DNA of 64,000 nucleotides from Roseomonas marmotae (GCF_017654485.1 NZ_CP061091.1:2052501-2116500); one strand, 5' to 3'. Counted from the stretch's first letter, positions 8,976-18,182 are shown. Numbers and translations are program-made. Notes: a model not told the origin generated them from the sequence alone.

Positions 8976-10274
8976 TTAACGGGAGGCGGGATAGTCCCGC
9001 GCCTCGGCGCCCAGATAGATCTGGCGCGGGCGGCCGATGCGCTGGGACGGGTCCTCGATCATCTCCTTCCACTGGCTCACCCAGCCCACGGTGCGCGCCA
9101 CCGCGAAGAGCACGGTGAACATGTGGGTCGGGATGCCCATCGCCTTCAGGATGATGCCGGAATAGAAGTCCACATTCGGGTAGAGCTTGCGGCTGACGAA
9201 ATAATCGTCCTCCAGCGCGATCTTCTCCAGCGCCATGGCGAGGTCGAGCAGCGGCTCGTCCTTGATGCCCAGCTCGCTCAGAACCTCGTGGCAGGTCGCC
9301 TGCATGATCTTCGCGCGCGGGTCGAAGTTCTTGTAGACGCGGTGCCCGAAGCCCATCAGCTTCACGCCGCTGTTCTTGTCCTTCACCTTCTCGATGAAGG
9401 CCGGGATGTTGTCGACGCTGCCGATTTCGCCAAGCATCTTCAGCACCGCCTCATTGGCGCCGCCATGCGCGGGACCCCAGAGCGCGGCGATGCCGGCGGC
9501 GACGCAGGCGAAGGGATTGGCGCCGGTCGAGCCCGCCAGGCGCACCGTGGAGGTGGAGGCATTCTGCTCGTGGTCCGCATGCAGGACCAGGATGCGGTCC
9601 ATGGCGCGGGAGAGGACGGGGTTCGGCTTCCATTCCTCCGCCGGCACGGCGTTCAGCATGTACAGGAAGTTCTCAGCGTAGCTGAGATCGTTCCGCGGGT
9701 ACATGAAGGGCTGGCCGATAGAATACTTGTAGGCCCAGGCGGCGATGGTCGGCACCTTGGCGATCAGGCGGAAGGCGCTGATCTCGCGCTGCGCCGGGTC
9801 GTTGATGTCCAGGCTGTCATGGTAGAAAGCCGACAGGGCGCCGACGACACCGCAGAGGATCGCCATCGGGTGTGCGTCGCGGCGGAAGCCGTCGAAGAAG
9901 CGGCGCAGCTGCTCATGCACCATGGTGTGCATGGTGACGCCGTGCTGGAATACCTTCATCTGCTCCGGCGTCGGCAACTCGCCGTTGAGCAGCAGGTAGG
10001 AAACCTCGAGGAAGTTGCTTTTCTCGGCCAGCTGCTCGATCGGGTAGCCGCGATAGAGCAGAACACCTTCGTCACCATCGATATAGGTGATGTTGCTTTC
10101 GCAGGCCGCCGTGCCGCCGTAGCCGGGATCGAAGGTGAAGACGCCGAGATCGCTGTAGAGCTTGCGGATGTCGAAGACATCCGGGCCGATGGTCCCGTGG
10201 ATCAGCGGAAGGGTCGTGCTTTTGCCGGATCCATCTAGGGTGACTGTGACGGTGCCTTTTGCCGAGTTGCTCAT
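8976..10274 (-). CDS. gltA: Citrate synthase, type II hexameric
   Basis: This 432-residue protein catalyses oxaloacetate plus acetyl-CoA to citrate, the entry step of the TCA cycle. The catalytic triad of the GltA type is visible as His270 (GPAHGGANE), His311 (GFGHRVYK) and Asp369 (NVDFYSG), with the substrate-binding [10 protein letters not shown] at 232-241. Length and the [15 protein letters not shown] segment match type II enzymes of Gram-negatives, which are usually allosterically inhibited by NADH. A good Shine-Dalgarno (AGAGGAAG) precedes the ATG. It stands as a single gene with its own terminator. In some alphaproteobacteria gltA lies next to the lpx cluster; here it does not. Confidence 0.97.
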   Translation of the reverse strand: MSNSAKGTVTVTLDGSGKSTTLPLIHGTIGPDVFDIRKLYSDLGVFTFDPGYGGTAACESNITYIDGDEGVLLYRGYPIEQLAEKSNFLEVSYLLLNGELPTPEQMKVFQHGVTMHTMVHEQLRRFFDGFRRDAHPMAILCGVVGALSAFYHDSLDINDPAQREISAFRLIAKVPTIAAWAYKYSIGQPFMYPRNDLSYAENFLYMLNAVPAEEWKPNPVLSRAMDRILVLHADHEQNASTSTVRLAGSTGANPFACVAAGIAALWGPAHGGANEAVLKMLGEIGSVDNIPAFIEKVKDKNSGVKLMGFGHRVYKNFDPRAKIMQATCHEVLSELGIKDEPLLDLAMALEKIALEDDYFVSRKLYPNVDFYSGIILKAMGIPTHMFTVLFAVARTVGWVSQWKEMIEDPSQRIGRPRQIYLGAEARDYPASR

Positions 10275-10428
10275 GGCGTCTTCCTCTGGGGGGGCGGTGC
10301 CGCGTAGGGCGACGCCGCTATGATGCAGCGCAAGATAGGCAACGCTTCATGGGATTGTAAATCCGGCCCGGAGGCTCGGAATAGTGGTCCGGGCGCGGCG
10401 TGGCCGGGCAGCGCTTGAGGTGCCAAAT

Positions 10429-10989
10429 TCAGCGCCTTTGTCGCCAGGCCTCCGGCGCACCCGACAGGTTTGACCACAGGCCCTGGCCACCTTGCCGCGC
10501 GGCTGCTTCCAGCGGCGCCAGTGTTTCATTCTCCGCAAGAGCCCAGCCGGAGGAAACCAGCGCAGCGTTGAGCGTCACATCACCCGTCTGACAGATGCCC
10601 GTGGCCCGGCCGAAGCGGTCGCGCCCGCGCAGATGGCAGGTCAGGTCACGCCCCTGCACCAGCCGCGCCAGCGCCTGCGCCGCCATGGCGCCGCAGTCGA
10701 AACCGGCGCCCTGGGCGGTCCGGCAGGTCTGTCCCCGCTCAGGGGAAAGCAGGCCGGAAAGGCGTATCACGCGGTCGTCCAGCCGGAGGGTGTCGCCATC
10801 CACCACGCGCACACTGGCGGCCGGAACGGTCCAGTCCTGCTCGGCGGGGGCAGAGCCGAAGAGGTTGGTGGGAAGCCCCAGACCGACCAGCGCGAGGCCG
10901 GCGAAAGAGACGGCGGCGCCAATCAGCACGGCCCTCCATCGGCTGGGGGGAGAATACGCAGAACGAAAAATTCGACGACGGTGCAACAC
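10429..10989 (-). CDS. Staphylococcal-nuclease-like (thermonuclease) protein with N-terminal anchor
   Basis: This 186-residue protein has a basic start, one hydrophobic segment at about 19-40 (signal anchor or uncleaved signal) and an SNase fold. Residues matching the catalytic set are Asp64/Asp66 in VVDGDTLRL, Arg76 and Glu84 in VIRLSGLLSPERG, and Arg128 in DRFGR. Pairs of cysteines (89, 99, 118, 132) suggest disulfides and a periplasmic location. The likely activity is calcium-dependent cleavage of nucleic acids, possibly for nutrient scavenging (inference). It lies between gltA and a CHAD gene on the same strand, with gaps that allow separate transcription. Confidence 0.82.
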   Translation of the reverse strand: MLHRRRIFRSAYSPPSRWRAVLIGAAVSFAGLALVGLGLPTNLFGSAPAEQDWTVPAASVRVVDGDTLRLDDRVIRLSGLLSPERGQTCRTAQGAGFDCGAMAAQALARLVQGRDLTCHLRGRDRFGRATGICQTGDVTLNAALVSSGWALAENETLAPLEAAARQGGQGLWSNLSGAPEAWRQRR

Positions 10990-11049
10990 GCTGCGGAGCG
11001 TTAGACCAGGGCCGGAGGCTGTTCAAGCAGGGAGTTGTAAGGTTGAGCC

Positions 11050-12585
11050 TCAGCTGTCCCAAAACCGCGAAATGCCCTGCATCCGGCCCCATGCCGCCAG
11101 TGCCTTGGAACGCGCACCTGCCCCTTTGGCCAGGGCAAAGCCTTCCGCCAAGCCGATGGCCCAGGAGCCCGCGCCGTGTCGCCCCGCCAACCCCGCGACC
11201 AGAGCGCGGGCGACATGCGTGTCATTCGCCAGCCCCAGGGCCTCCTGCACGGCGGAGAGCCGCTTGATGAAGCGCCGACTCGTCTTGCCCGGCCAGAGCG
11301 GGGCGAAAAGCTCGGCGGCATAACGAAGACGCTTCGCCTCCAGCCGCAGTTCGTGCAGGCCCTCCGCATCCAGCGACTCGATTTTCTCGCCGCGCCGGCG
11401 CAGCCGCCGCCAGCGGCGCGAAAGGGTGGCGGCCGCGAAGGGGCGCAGCTTCGTGTCGTGGTCGGGCGGCGCGTCGCTGCCCCATTCCCGCAACACGGAC
11501 AGCCGGGCAGCGGCCCAGATCAACTGGCGGAAGCCGGGTCCGGTCAGCATCTCCCGCAGGGCCGCATAGGCGGCCTGACGCCGGGCGCGGGCCTTGCGGA
11601 GCAGGGCCCCCAGCCGCCGGTCATCAGGGCCGATGGCGGCCTCCAGCTCGGCACCGAGGTTCATCAGGAAGACATCCAGGTCGCGAGCCTCGCCCATGGC
11701 CTGGGCAAGGTCGCGCAGCATGGCGTCCAGCGCCCGCAGCGCCGTGCCGTCGAGCGCCGGACGGAACTGCTTCAGGCAGGAGCGCAGCCGGCGGGTCGCG
11801 ACACGGGACTGGTGCACCCCTTCATGACTGTCCTCCGGTAGCAGCCGGCTGGACTGCGCCAGCAGCACCTCGGTCAGATGCGCGATGGCGAGGCTGAGCG
11901 CCTCCTCCACCGTCTCGGCCGTGTGGAGATCCGGCGGACCCTGGCGGCGGGGGCGGGGGCGCTCCTGGCGGGAGAGGGCGCGGGCCGTCTCCGCCAGTCC
12001 GGCGACGGCGGGCAGCACCGGCAGGTCCCGCGCCAGGGCGCTGCCCAGCGAGAGTACCTCCGCCGCCGGGCCACTCAGTACCAGGCGCGCCACGGGGGCT
12101 TCGGCCGCCACGCAGCGCAGATTGCCATGGCGCAGCACCAGCCGCACCCCGCCGCATTCGGCCTCCACCCGCCGGCCCTCGAAAGCGGCCAGCGGCAGCA
12201 GCACCTCGCCATCCGTCGAGCCCGGCGCCGCCCCTACCACATCCTCTGCCAGCAGCACTGGCGCCGCGCCGGGTGGGGAGAAGCCTGGCGGGGGAAGCAC
12301 CAGAAGATGCCTGCGCGGTCCCTTGCCCGGTGCTTCCACCGTCTGGCCCAGCCGCGCCAGGCGGCCTTCGGCGCTATCCAGCCAGACGCAGTCGCCGGCC
12401 GTGCCGCGTGCGCGCAGGCCCGGACAGTCCGCCAGGGCCGGATGGCGGAGGAGCTGCGGCAGAACCTCCGGCGGCAGCTCCAGTTCCAGTTCCAGTGGCG
12501 GTTCTGGTGATGGCTCTGGCGGCGGGGCCGGTGGTTGCGGGGCTGCGGGGGCGGGCATTTCGGGTATGGCGGCCGGGTCGCTCAT
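11050..12585 (-). CDS. CYTH-CHAD-type protein with degenerate CYTH motif
   Basis: The C-terminal half of this 511-residue protein (about 222-505) is a CHAD helical domain, with the histidine/basic signatures HQSRVATRRLRSCLKQFRP around His258 and LHELRLEAKRLRYAAELF around His411. CHAD domains bind polyphosphate granules. The N-terminal 30-190 region has the size and position of a CYTH triphosphate-tunnel domain. Its hallmark ExExK is replaced by E32-E34-E36 within a Leu-Glu repeat, so triphosphatase activity is probably lost. The first 30 residues are Pro/Ala/Glu-rich. The gene starts 10 bp after the SixA-like phosphatase, indicating one operon and a shared role in phosphate/polyphosphate physiology (inference). 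Confidence 0.85.
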   Translation of the reverse strand: MSDPAAIPEMPAPAAPQPPAPPPEPSPEPPLELELELPPEVLPQLLRHPALADCPGLRARGTAGDCVWLDSAEGRLARLGQTVEAPGKGPRRHLLVLPPPGFSPPGAAPVLLAEDVVGAAPGSTDGEVLLPLAAFEGRRVEAECGGVRLVLRHGNLRCVAAEAPVARLVLSGPAAEVLSLGSALARDLPVLPAVAGLAETARALSRQERPRPRRQGPPDLHTAETVEEALSLAIAHLTEVLLAQSSRLLPEDSHEGVHQSRVATRRLRSCLKQFRPALDGTALRALDAMLRDLAQAMGEARDLDVFLMNLGAELEAAIGPDDRRLGALLRKARARRQAAYAALREMLTGPGFRQLIWAAARLSVLREWGSDAPPDHDTKLRPFAAATLSRRWRRLRRRGEKIESLDAEGLHELRLEAKRLRYAAELFAPLWPGKTSRRFIKRLSAVQEALGLANDTHVARALVAGLAGRHGAGSWAIGLAEGFALAKGAGARSKALAAWGRMQGISRFWDS

Positions 12586-12595
12586 GCCACGGGCC

Positions 12596-13132
12596 TCATA
12601 CCGCCATCTCCGGCAGGTCGTTCGGTGCGATGAACCGGATCAGCCGCGCCTCGCCCTGGGTCAACGCCTGCCAGGGGCCGGCGAGGTTGAACTCGGCCAG
12701 CGCGGCGGTGGGGTAGCTCCCTGCCAGCCGGCGGGTGCCGGGCGCGCGGCAATGCGTCATCGCTTGCGGCCCGGCCAGGGCCAGGGCCAGGTCATGCATG
12801 CCGGGGTTATGGCCGATCAACAGCACGCTGCGCGCGGTTTCCGGGACGCTCCGCAATACCTCCAGCATCCTCTGCCAGGACGCGAGGTAGAGATCGTCCA
12901 TCGGCTCCACCATCGGGCTGCCGACCAGGGGCGCCAGTGCCTCCAGCGTCTGCAGGGTGCGGCGGGCGGAGGAGACCAGCACAACCTCCGGCGCCAGTTC
13001 CAGGTCGCGCATCACGGCTGCCATGACGGCCGCCGCGCGTCGGCCGCGCGCGTTCAGCGGGCGGGCATGGTCCGGCAGGGCCGGGTCGTCCCAGGACGAT
13101 TTGGCGTGCCGGAGCAGAAGCAATTGACGCAT
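12596..13132 (-). CDS. SixA-like histidine phosphatase
   Basis: This 178-residue protein of the histidine phosphatase (phosphoglycerate-mutase-like) superfamily starts MRQLLLLRHAKSSWDD, carrying the RHAKSSW signature with the catalytic His9. It has a second motif GHNPGMHDLALAL for the other active-site His. SixA proteins remove phosphate from phosphohistidine of phosphotransfer proteins. The start at 13132 places the RHG motif at the very N-terminus as in the family; an upstream frame extension is not supported. It is the first gene of a two-gene unit with the CHAD protein (10-bp gap). It lies downstream of lldD but behind a strong hairpin. Confidence 0.88.
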   Translation of the reverse strand: MRQLLLLRHAKSSWDDPALPDHARPLNARGRRAAAVMAAVMRDLELAPEVVLVSSARRTLQTLEALAPLVGSPMVEPMDDLYLASWQRMLEVLRSVPETARSVLLIGHNPGMHDLALALAGPQAMTHCRAPGTRRLAGSYPTAALAEFNLAGPWQALTQGEARLIRFIAPNDLPEMAV

Positions 13133-13175
13133 GCGTCCAATGTGGCACGCCAAGCGGCCGCTGTAACGGGGGAAG

Positions 13176-13210
13176 GCGCCGCCCGGCCGTGACAACTGCG
13201 CGGGCGGCGC
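13176..13210 (-). terminator. Terminator-like hairpin after lldD
   Basis: A perfect 10-bp stem (GCGCCGCCCG at 13176-13185, CGGGCGGCGC at 13201-13210) with a 15-base loop lies 8 bp after the lldD stop on the minus strand. It is followed by CTTCCCCC, so the T tract is poor. It separates lldD from the sixA-CHAD unit. Confidence 0.5.
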
Positions 13211-13217
13211 TTGAAGC

Positions 13218-14414
13218 CTATTCGGCGGCGGCGACGGCAGGACGCCCGCCGGGCGGACGGATCACGTCATCCCGGCGCGGGGCATGCAGAACCTCGGCCG
13301 TCACCTTCCGCACGTCGCGCGTGCCGGTCAGGGCCATGCTGACATCCAGTTCCTTACGGATGATCTCCAGCGCCTGGGTCACGCCCCGCTGTCCGCCCGC
13401 TGCCAGGGCATAGAGCCAGGCCTTGCCGATCAGGCAGCTTTTCGCCCCCAGCGCCATGGCCTTCAGCACATCCTGCCCGGAGCGCACGCCGCCATCGAAC
13501 ATGATCTCGGTCTTGTCGCCCACCGCCTCGACGATGGAGGGCAGGATGGAGATGGAGGAGGGGGCGCCATCCAGCTGCCGCCCGCCGTGGTTGGAAACCA
13601 CCATGGCATCGGCGCCGACGCTGGCGGCGATACGGGCGTCATCCACATCCAGCACGCCCTTCAGGATCAGCTTGCCCGGCCAGATCGAGCGGATCCATTC
13701 CACATCCTTCCAGGAGAGGGATGGGTCGAACTGCCCGGCGGTCCATTGCGCCAGCGTGCTGATGCCGTCCCTGGCGCCGGGCGCCTCGGTCAGGTTGCCG
13801 AAGGTCTTGCGCTTGCCGCGCAGCACCTTCAGCGCCCAGACCGGCTTGGTGGCGATGTCCAGCGCGTTCTTCAGGGTCAGCTTCGGCGGCACGGCCAGGC
13901 CGTTCTTGATGTCCTGGTGCCGCTGGCCCTGGATCTGCAGGTCCAGCGTCAGCACCAGCGCCGAGCAATTCGCGGCGATGGCGCGCTCCACCAGCGAGCG
14001 GCTGAAGCCACGGTCACGCATGACGTAGAGCTGGAACCAGAAGGGCTTGTCCACCGCCCCCGCCACATCCTCGATCGAGCAGATGGACATGGTGGAGAGG
14101 GTGAAGGGGATGCCGAAGGCCTGCGCCGCGCGGCAGCCAAGGATCTCGCCATCCGCATGGAACAGCCCGGTCAGCCCCGTGGGGGCGATTCCCACGGGCA
14201 TGGTGACAGGCTCGCCCAGCATGGTGGTGGCGACGTTCCGGTCGGAGACGTCGATCATCACGCGCTGCCGCAGCTTCAGTGCCGCCAGGTCCTCACGGTT
14301 GGCGCGCAGGCTCGCCTCGTCATAGGAGCCACGGTCGGCATAGTCGAAAATGGCACGCGGGATGCGGCGGCGGGCGATCCGGCGCAGATCCTCGATATGG
14401 GTCACGGGCGGCAT
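13218..14414 (-). CDS. lldD: FMN-dependent L-lactate dehydrogenase / alpha-hydroxy-acid oxidase
   Basis: This is a 398-residue enzyme of the FMN alpha-hydroxy-acid dehydrogenase family. Visible residues are the FDYADRGS start motif with Tyr25, Lys252 (LKGVLD), the catalytic base His276 with Arg279 in VVSNHGGRQLDG, and the FMN-phosphate loop FDGGVRSGQD (307-315). These fit oxidation of L-lactate to pyruvate with electrons passed to the quinone pool at the membrane. Glycolate or mandelate are alternative substrates for close relatives. The start at 14414 (MPPVTHIEDLRR) matches family N-termini; a longer upstream frame would run into the divergent regulator. The divergent GntR-family gene supports lactate-responsive control. 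Confidence 0.9.
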   Translation of the reverse strand: MPPVTHIEDLRRIARRRIPRAIFDYADRGSYDEASLRANREDLAALKLRQRVMIDVSDRNVATTMLGEPVTMPVGIAPTGLTGLFHADGEILGCRAAQAFGIPFTLSTMSICSIEDVAGAVDKPFWFQLYVMRDRGFSRSLVERAIAANCSALVLTLDLQIQGQRHQDIKNGLAVPPKLTLKNALDIATKPVWALKVLRGKRKTFGNLTEAPGARDGISTLAQWTAGQFDPSLSWKDVEWIRSIWPGKLILKGVLDVDDARIAASVGADAMVVSNHGGRQLDGAPSSISILPSIVEAVGDKTEIMFDGGVRSGQDVLKAMALGAKSCLIGKAWLYALAAGGQRGVTQALEIIRKELDVSMALTGTRDVRKVTAEVLHAPRRDDVIRPPGGRPAVAAAE

Positions 14415-14459
14415 GGCAAGGTCCTGTACTGCGGGGGTAATTTGACCGCCCGAAGCTGT

Positions 14460-14480
14460 CTGGTAAAGAGTTTTGACCAG
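14460..14480. promoter_or_regulatory. Candidate FadR/LldR-type operator
   Basis: CTGGT (14460-14464) and ACCAG (14476-14480) form an inverted repeat with an 11-base spacer. It lies in the 82-bp region between lldD and the GntR-family gene. TGGT...ACCA half-sites are typical of FadR-subfamily operators, though the usual spacer is shorter. A TTTGACC nearby (14441-14447) could be an additional half-site or part of a promoter. Confidence 0.35.
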
Positions 14481-14496
14481 GGAGTTCTCATGCCCC

Positions 14497-15267
14497 ATGA
14501 CCCAGCCGATCCGACCCCCGCCGCTGGCCAGCGCCGTCGCCGCGCATCTGGAAGCATTGGTGCTGGAAGGCGTGCTGCGTCCCGGCGACCGGCTGGCGCC
14601 GGAACGGGAGATGGCGGAACGCCTGGGGGTCTCCCGCCCTTCGCTGCGGGAGGCGCTGGCGGCGCTGGAAGAAAAAGGGCTGCTGGAATCCTCCCGTGCC
14701 GGCACACGGGTGGCGGATTTCCTGGCGCCACTCTCCGCGCCGCTGGCCGGGCTTTTCGGCACCAGCCCACGCATGGCGGAGGACTATTTCGAATACCGGC
14801 GGCTGATCGAGCCGCAGGCGGCCGCCCTGGCCGCCGCCCGCATCACGCCGCCTGAGCGCGCGGCGCTGGAGGAATGCCTGGCGGATATGGAAGCCGCCCA
14901 TCTCCGCGCCCGGCCGGTGGAGGAGGCGGAGGCCGATACCCGCCTGCACCTGCTGGTGCATGAGGCCAGCCACAACCTCGTGCTGCTGCATGTGCTGCGG
15001 GTGTTTTCCGGTCTGCTGCGCCGGGGCATCCTCTTCAGCCACGAGCAGTACTGGCAGCGGGACAGCCTGCGCGGGGAGATCCTGGCGCAGCATCGTGCCA
15101 TCGGCGCCGCCATCCTGGCCGGGGAGGCGGAGAGCGCCGCATCCGCCATGCGGGCCCATATCGGCTTTACCGAGGAAGCCTTCCGCGCCCTGCAGGCCGA
15201 GGCCGGGCGGATCTCCGCGTCGCTCCGCAAGCGGGACCGGCAGGGGTTGGTGGCGGGGGAGGGTTAG
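14497..15267 (+). CDS. FadR-subfamily GntR regulator, likely LldR-like
   Basis: This 256-residue regulator has an N-terminal GntR winged helix (about 5-75, including RLAPEREMAERLGVSRPSLREALAALEEKGLLE) and an all-helical FCD effector domain from about 95 to 235 with metal/ligand His residues (LHLLVHEASHN, HRAIGAAILAGE, AMRAHI). It is divergent from lldD, so it probably senses lactate or a related hydroxy acid and controls lldD. The ATG at 14497 is preferred; an upstream TTG at 14473 would add eight residues. GGAG at 14481-14484 is the likely ribosome site. Confidence 0.88.
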   Translation: MTQPIRPPPLASAVAAHLEALVLEGVLRPGDRLAPEREMAERLGVSRPSLREALAALEEKGLLESSRAGTRVADFLAPLSAPLAGLFGTSPRMAEDYFEYRRLIEPQAAALAAARITPPERAALEECLADMEAAHLRARPVEEAEADTRLHLLVHEASHNLVLLHVLRVFSGLLRRGILFSHEQYWQRDSLRGEILAQHRAIGAAILAGEAESAASAMRAHIGFTEEAFRALQAEAGRISASLRKRDRQGLVAGEG

Positions 15268-15274
15268 TCCCTCC

Positions 15275-16024
15275 TCACCAGGGCAAGTCGATCCAGGAGA
15301 GGTGGCCGCCCTTGCCCGCACCGGTATCCAGGAAGACGGCCCGCCCGCCTGCGGCCGATACGGCGACATAGGGCCTGCCGTCGGCGCTGCGGGTCTCGTG
15401 CCCGCAATAGACGGTGATGCCGGACGGGATGCGGTGCACCCAGTTGTGCAGCCGCTCGGGGTAGCCATCGATGCGCGTGCGGCTGGTGACCTGGCCGAAC
15501 AGCGCGCGGGGTACCAGCCCTTCCGGCTTGCTGCTGCCGGCATGGGGCGGTGGCGGCTCCCGCAGCATGCGCGGGTGGAAGCCGCCATGGACGAAGAGCC
15601 AGGAGCCCAGCCGCAGCCAGGCCGGCGCCTGGCCGATCGCATCCAGCGCGCCCTGCCGCAGCGCATCGGCATCCGGTGCGGCGCCGATCTGATCCAGCGT
15701 CACGCCCAGCCCTTCCGGGTCCGGCCGCACCAGGGCGCCGGAGAGGGCGCGGCGCAGCTTATGGTCGTGATTGCCGAGCAGGAACAGGCCCTGCTGCTCC
15801 GCGACCATCTCAAGCGCCATGCGGAGGGTGGCGGCGCTGTCCGGGCCACGATCCGTCAGGTCGCCGAGCTGGATCGTGAAAAGCCGCTTCTCCCGCGCGC
15901 CGGCGATGGCGGCGCTGAAGGCATGGGCATCGCCGTGCACATCCCCCACCACGCGCAACCCCTTGAAGGCGGGGCGGAGCGTCGCCAGCGTGGGCCAGAT
16001 GTGGGCGGTGCCGGCGACGTTCAT
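15275..16024 (-). CDS. Metallophosphoesterase (protein-phosphatase-like)
   Basis: This 249-residue calcineurin-like phosphoesterase shows the full metal-binding set: Asp28/His30 in GDVHGDAHAF, Asp55 in GDLTDRGPDS, Asn85/His86 in GNHDHK, then FVHGGFHP and CGHETR. The order and spacing resemble bacterial Ser/Thr protein phosphatases of the PrpE/ApaH group. Substrates could be phosphoproteins or dinucleoside polyphosphates. The start overlaps the photolyase stop as ATGA (16021-16024), indicating translational coupling. A frame extension further upstream runs inside the photolyase gene and is not the start. Confidence 0.85.
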   Translation of the reverse strand: MNVAGTAHIWPTLATLRPAFKGLRVVGDVHGDAHAFSAAIAGAREKRLFTIQLGDLTDRGPDSAATLRMALEMVAEQQGLFLLGNHDHKLRRALSGALVRPDPEGLGVTLDQIGAAPDADALRQGALDAIGQAPAWLRLGSWLFVHGGFHPRMLREPPPPHAGSSKPEGLVPRALFGQVTSRTRIDGYPERLHNWVHRIPSGITVYCGHETRSADGRPYVAVSAAGGRAVFLDTGAGKGGHLSWIDLPW

Positions 16025-17463
16025 GCGGCGGCCTTCCGCATCTCGGCCAGGGCCTCCAGGGCACGGGCGCGGCCGGTGGCGTGGTCGATGACCGGCAAGG
16101 GGTAATCCTCGCCCAGCCGCAGGCCGGCGGTCCGCAGCACCTCCGCGGGCGCTTCCCAGGGGCGGTGCAGCCATTTGTCCGGCAGCCGCGCCAGCTCCGG
16201 CACGAAATGCCGGACGTATTCGCCACGGGGGTCGAAGCTCTCGCCCTGCAGGATAGGGTTGAAGACGCGGAAGAAGGGCGCGGCATCGGCACCGCAGCCC
16301 GCCACCCACTGCCAGTTGAAAGCGTTGCTGGCCAGGTCGGCATCGACCAGCGTGTCCCAGAACCAGGCGGCGCCATCCTGCCAGGGCTGCAACAGGTGCT
16401 TGATGAAGAAGCTGGCACAGATCATGCGGACGCGGTTGTGCATCCAGCCCAGGCGCCAGAGCTGGCGCATCCCCGCATCCACCAGCGGGTAGCCCGTGAT
16501 GCCCCGGCGCCAGGCGCGCTGCGTCCCCGCGTCCCGCCGGTAGGGGAAGTAGGCGTAGCTGGCGTGGAGCGGCTGCTCCGGCATCTCAGGCCGGTGCCAG
16601 AGCATGTGCTGGGCGAACTCCCGCCAGAGGATCTCCTTCAGGAAGGCCTGGGTGGCGGTGGCGGGCAGCCCGGCATCGCGGGCCGCATGCCAGACCTGCC
16701 GGGGCGAGATCTCCCCCCAGCGCAGATGGGCCGAGAGGCGGGAGGAGCCATCCTCTCCGGGGCGGTTGCGGCCCTCCGGGTAATCCCCTAGCGCGTCCTC
16801 CAGGAAGGCTTCGAGCCGTGCCCGGGCGCCCGCCTCGCCGGGCTGCCAGAGGTCATGGAACGCCCTGGCCCAGTCGGGATTGGGTGCGCGGGGCAGCAGG
16901 CCGAGTTCGTCCAGCGCCAGTCCCTGGATGTCGCGGCCGGTGCCTCGCAGCGCATCCGGGGCAGGGATCGGCGGCGGCGGCTCCCCCAGATTCATCACGG
17001 CACGGGCGAAGGGCGTATAGACGCTGTAGGGCTTGCCCTGGCCGGTGCGAAGCCTGTCCGGGTCCGCAAGAAGGGGGTTGTGCAGCAGCAGCGCCCGGCC
17101 CTGGCGGCCTAGCGCCTCGGCCACGGCGGCATCGCGCCGGCGGGCCCAGGGGGCGACGGAGGCCGTGGCATTCACGGCCGGCGCCCCAAGGCGGGCGGCC
17201 AGCTCCGGGATCAGCCGCTCCGCCCGGCCACGCAGCAGCAGGAGCTCCACGCCCCGCTGGCGCAGGGAGTCCGTCAGGGCCGCGAGGCTGTGATGCAGCC
17301 ACCAGCGCTGCGCGCCGCCCGCCGCCCAGGTGCCCGCCCCGTCGTCATCCAGCACATAGACAGGGAGCACCGGCTGCGCGGCCGCCGCATGCAGGGGGGG
17401 ATTGTCCGACAGCCGGAGGTCGTCACGGAACCAGAGGATGGCGGGGGAGAGTGAGCCGCTCAT
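16021..17463 (-). CDS. phrB: Deoxyribodipyrimidine photolyase, class I type
   Basis: This 480-residue flavoprotein repairs UV cyclobutane pyrimidine dimers with blue light. It has an N-terminal alpha/beta antenna domain (ILWFRDDLRLSDNPPL) and a C-terminal FAD domain with SRLSAHLRWGEISPRQVW, LKEILWREFAQHMLW, WMHNRVRMICASFFIKHLL and the FAD-binding NAFNWQWVAGCGADAAPFFRVFNP. Tryptophans at the expected electron-transfer positions are present. Length is close to E. coli PhrB. It overlaps PdeM upstream and the metallophosphatase downstream by ATGA junctions, so light repair is co-transcribed with the ligase-associated nuclease. Confidence 0.95.
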   Translation of the reverse strand: MSGSLSPAILWFRDDLRLSDNPPLHAAAAQPVLPVYVLDDDGAGTWAAGGAQRWWLHHSLAALTDSLRQRGVELLLLRGRAERLIPELAARLGAPAVNATASVAPWARRRDAAVAEALGRQGRALLLHNPLLADPDRLRTGQGKPYSVYTPFARAVMNLGEPPPPIPAPDALRGTGRDIQGLALDELGLLPRAPNPDWARAFHDLWQPGEAGARARLEAFLEDALGDYPEGRNRPGEDGSSRLSAHLRWGEISPRQVWHAARDAGLPATATQAFLKEILWREFAQHMLWHRPEMPEQPLHASYAYFPYRRDAGTQRAWRRGITGYPLVDAGMRQLWRLGWMHNRVRMICASFFIKHLLQPWQDGAAWFWDTLVDADLASNAFNWQWVAGCGADAAPFFRVFNPILQGESFDPRGEYVRHFVPELARLPDKWLHRPWEAPAEVLRTAGLRLGEDYPLPVIDHATGRARALEALAEMRKAAA

Positions 17464-18182
17464 ACCGGCTGTAACGATTCAGCTGGCCTTCCGGTCACCG
17501 ACAGATGCTTCATGGGGCCGACCGCGGCACTGTAGAGGCGGTCCCGTCCCAGCAGGAAGGCGCGCCCGCCGCGCGGAAACAGCGCCGCGATGGGCTGCGC
17601 CGTGATCTCCAACCCGCCCGTATAGGCGCCGAAGGCCGGCAGCAGCACGCGCCGGGCATCGGCCAGGAAGCAGGGCCGCGTCACCGGCCCGCAGCGCGTG
17701 GGCAGGCTGGCCTTGGGGTGGAAATGACCGCTGCATTCGAAGCCGGCTTCGCGCCCCGGCAGGCCCTGGTGGCGGAAGGTGAAGGGGCCTTCGCGGAACT
17801 CCGCCACCGACTCGCCCGGCAGGCCCTCGGGTGGCTGGGGGTCATGGTTGCCGAGCACCCAGGTGACCAGACGGTTGCCCAGCAGATGCATCAGCGTCGC
17901 GCGGTCGCTGGCATGCATCCGCGCGGCACCGCCGGCATCGTGGAAGCTGTCGCCCAGGAAGACGATGCGTTGCGGGCTGTAGCGGCGCATCAGCGGCGCC
18001 AGCCGCGCGAGAGTCTCCCGCGTATCGTACGGCGGCACGAAGCGTCCGCCGCTGGCGAAATGGCTGCCTTTCTCGAGATGCAGATCGGACACCGCCAGGA
18101 GCTGACGGGAGGGCCAGAAGAGGGCGCCGGACGGGTCGAGCAGCAGACGTTCGCCAGCCAGATGCACGGGTGCGGAGATCAT
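17460..18182 (-). CDS. pdeM: Ligase-associated DNA damage response endonuclease PdeM
   Basis: This is a 240-residue calcineurin-like phosphoesterase of the ligase-associated set. It has Asp33/His35 in VSDLHLEKGSHFA, Asp78 in FLGDSFHDAGG, GNHDPQPP and CSGHFHPKAS, matching the family pattern of UPF0047-like PdeM proteins. These occur with an Lhr-type helicase, an ATP-dependent ligase and an exonuclease in a proposed DNA repair system. The ATG at 18182 is chosen over a TTG six bases upstream. It overlaps the photolyase by ATGA and lies in the same direction as the Lhr-like helicase, with one membrane-protein gene between them. Confidence 0.88.
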   Translation of the reverse strand: MISAPVHLAGERLLLDPSGALFWPSRQLLAVSDLHLEKGSHFASGGRFVPPYDTRETLARLAPLMRRYSPQRIVFLGDSFHDAGGAARMHASDRATLMHLLGNRLVTWVLGNHDPQPPEGLPGESVAEFREGPFTFRHQGLPGREAGFECSGHFHPKASLPTRCGPVTRPCFLADARRVLLPAFGAYTGGLEITAQPIAALFPRGGRAFLLGRDRLYSAAVGPMKHLSVTGRPAESLQPV

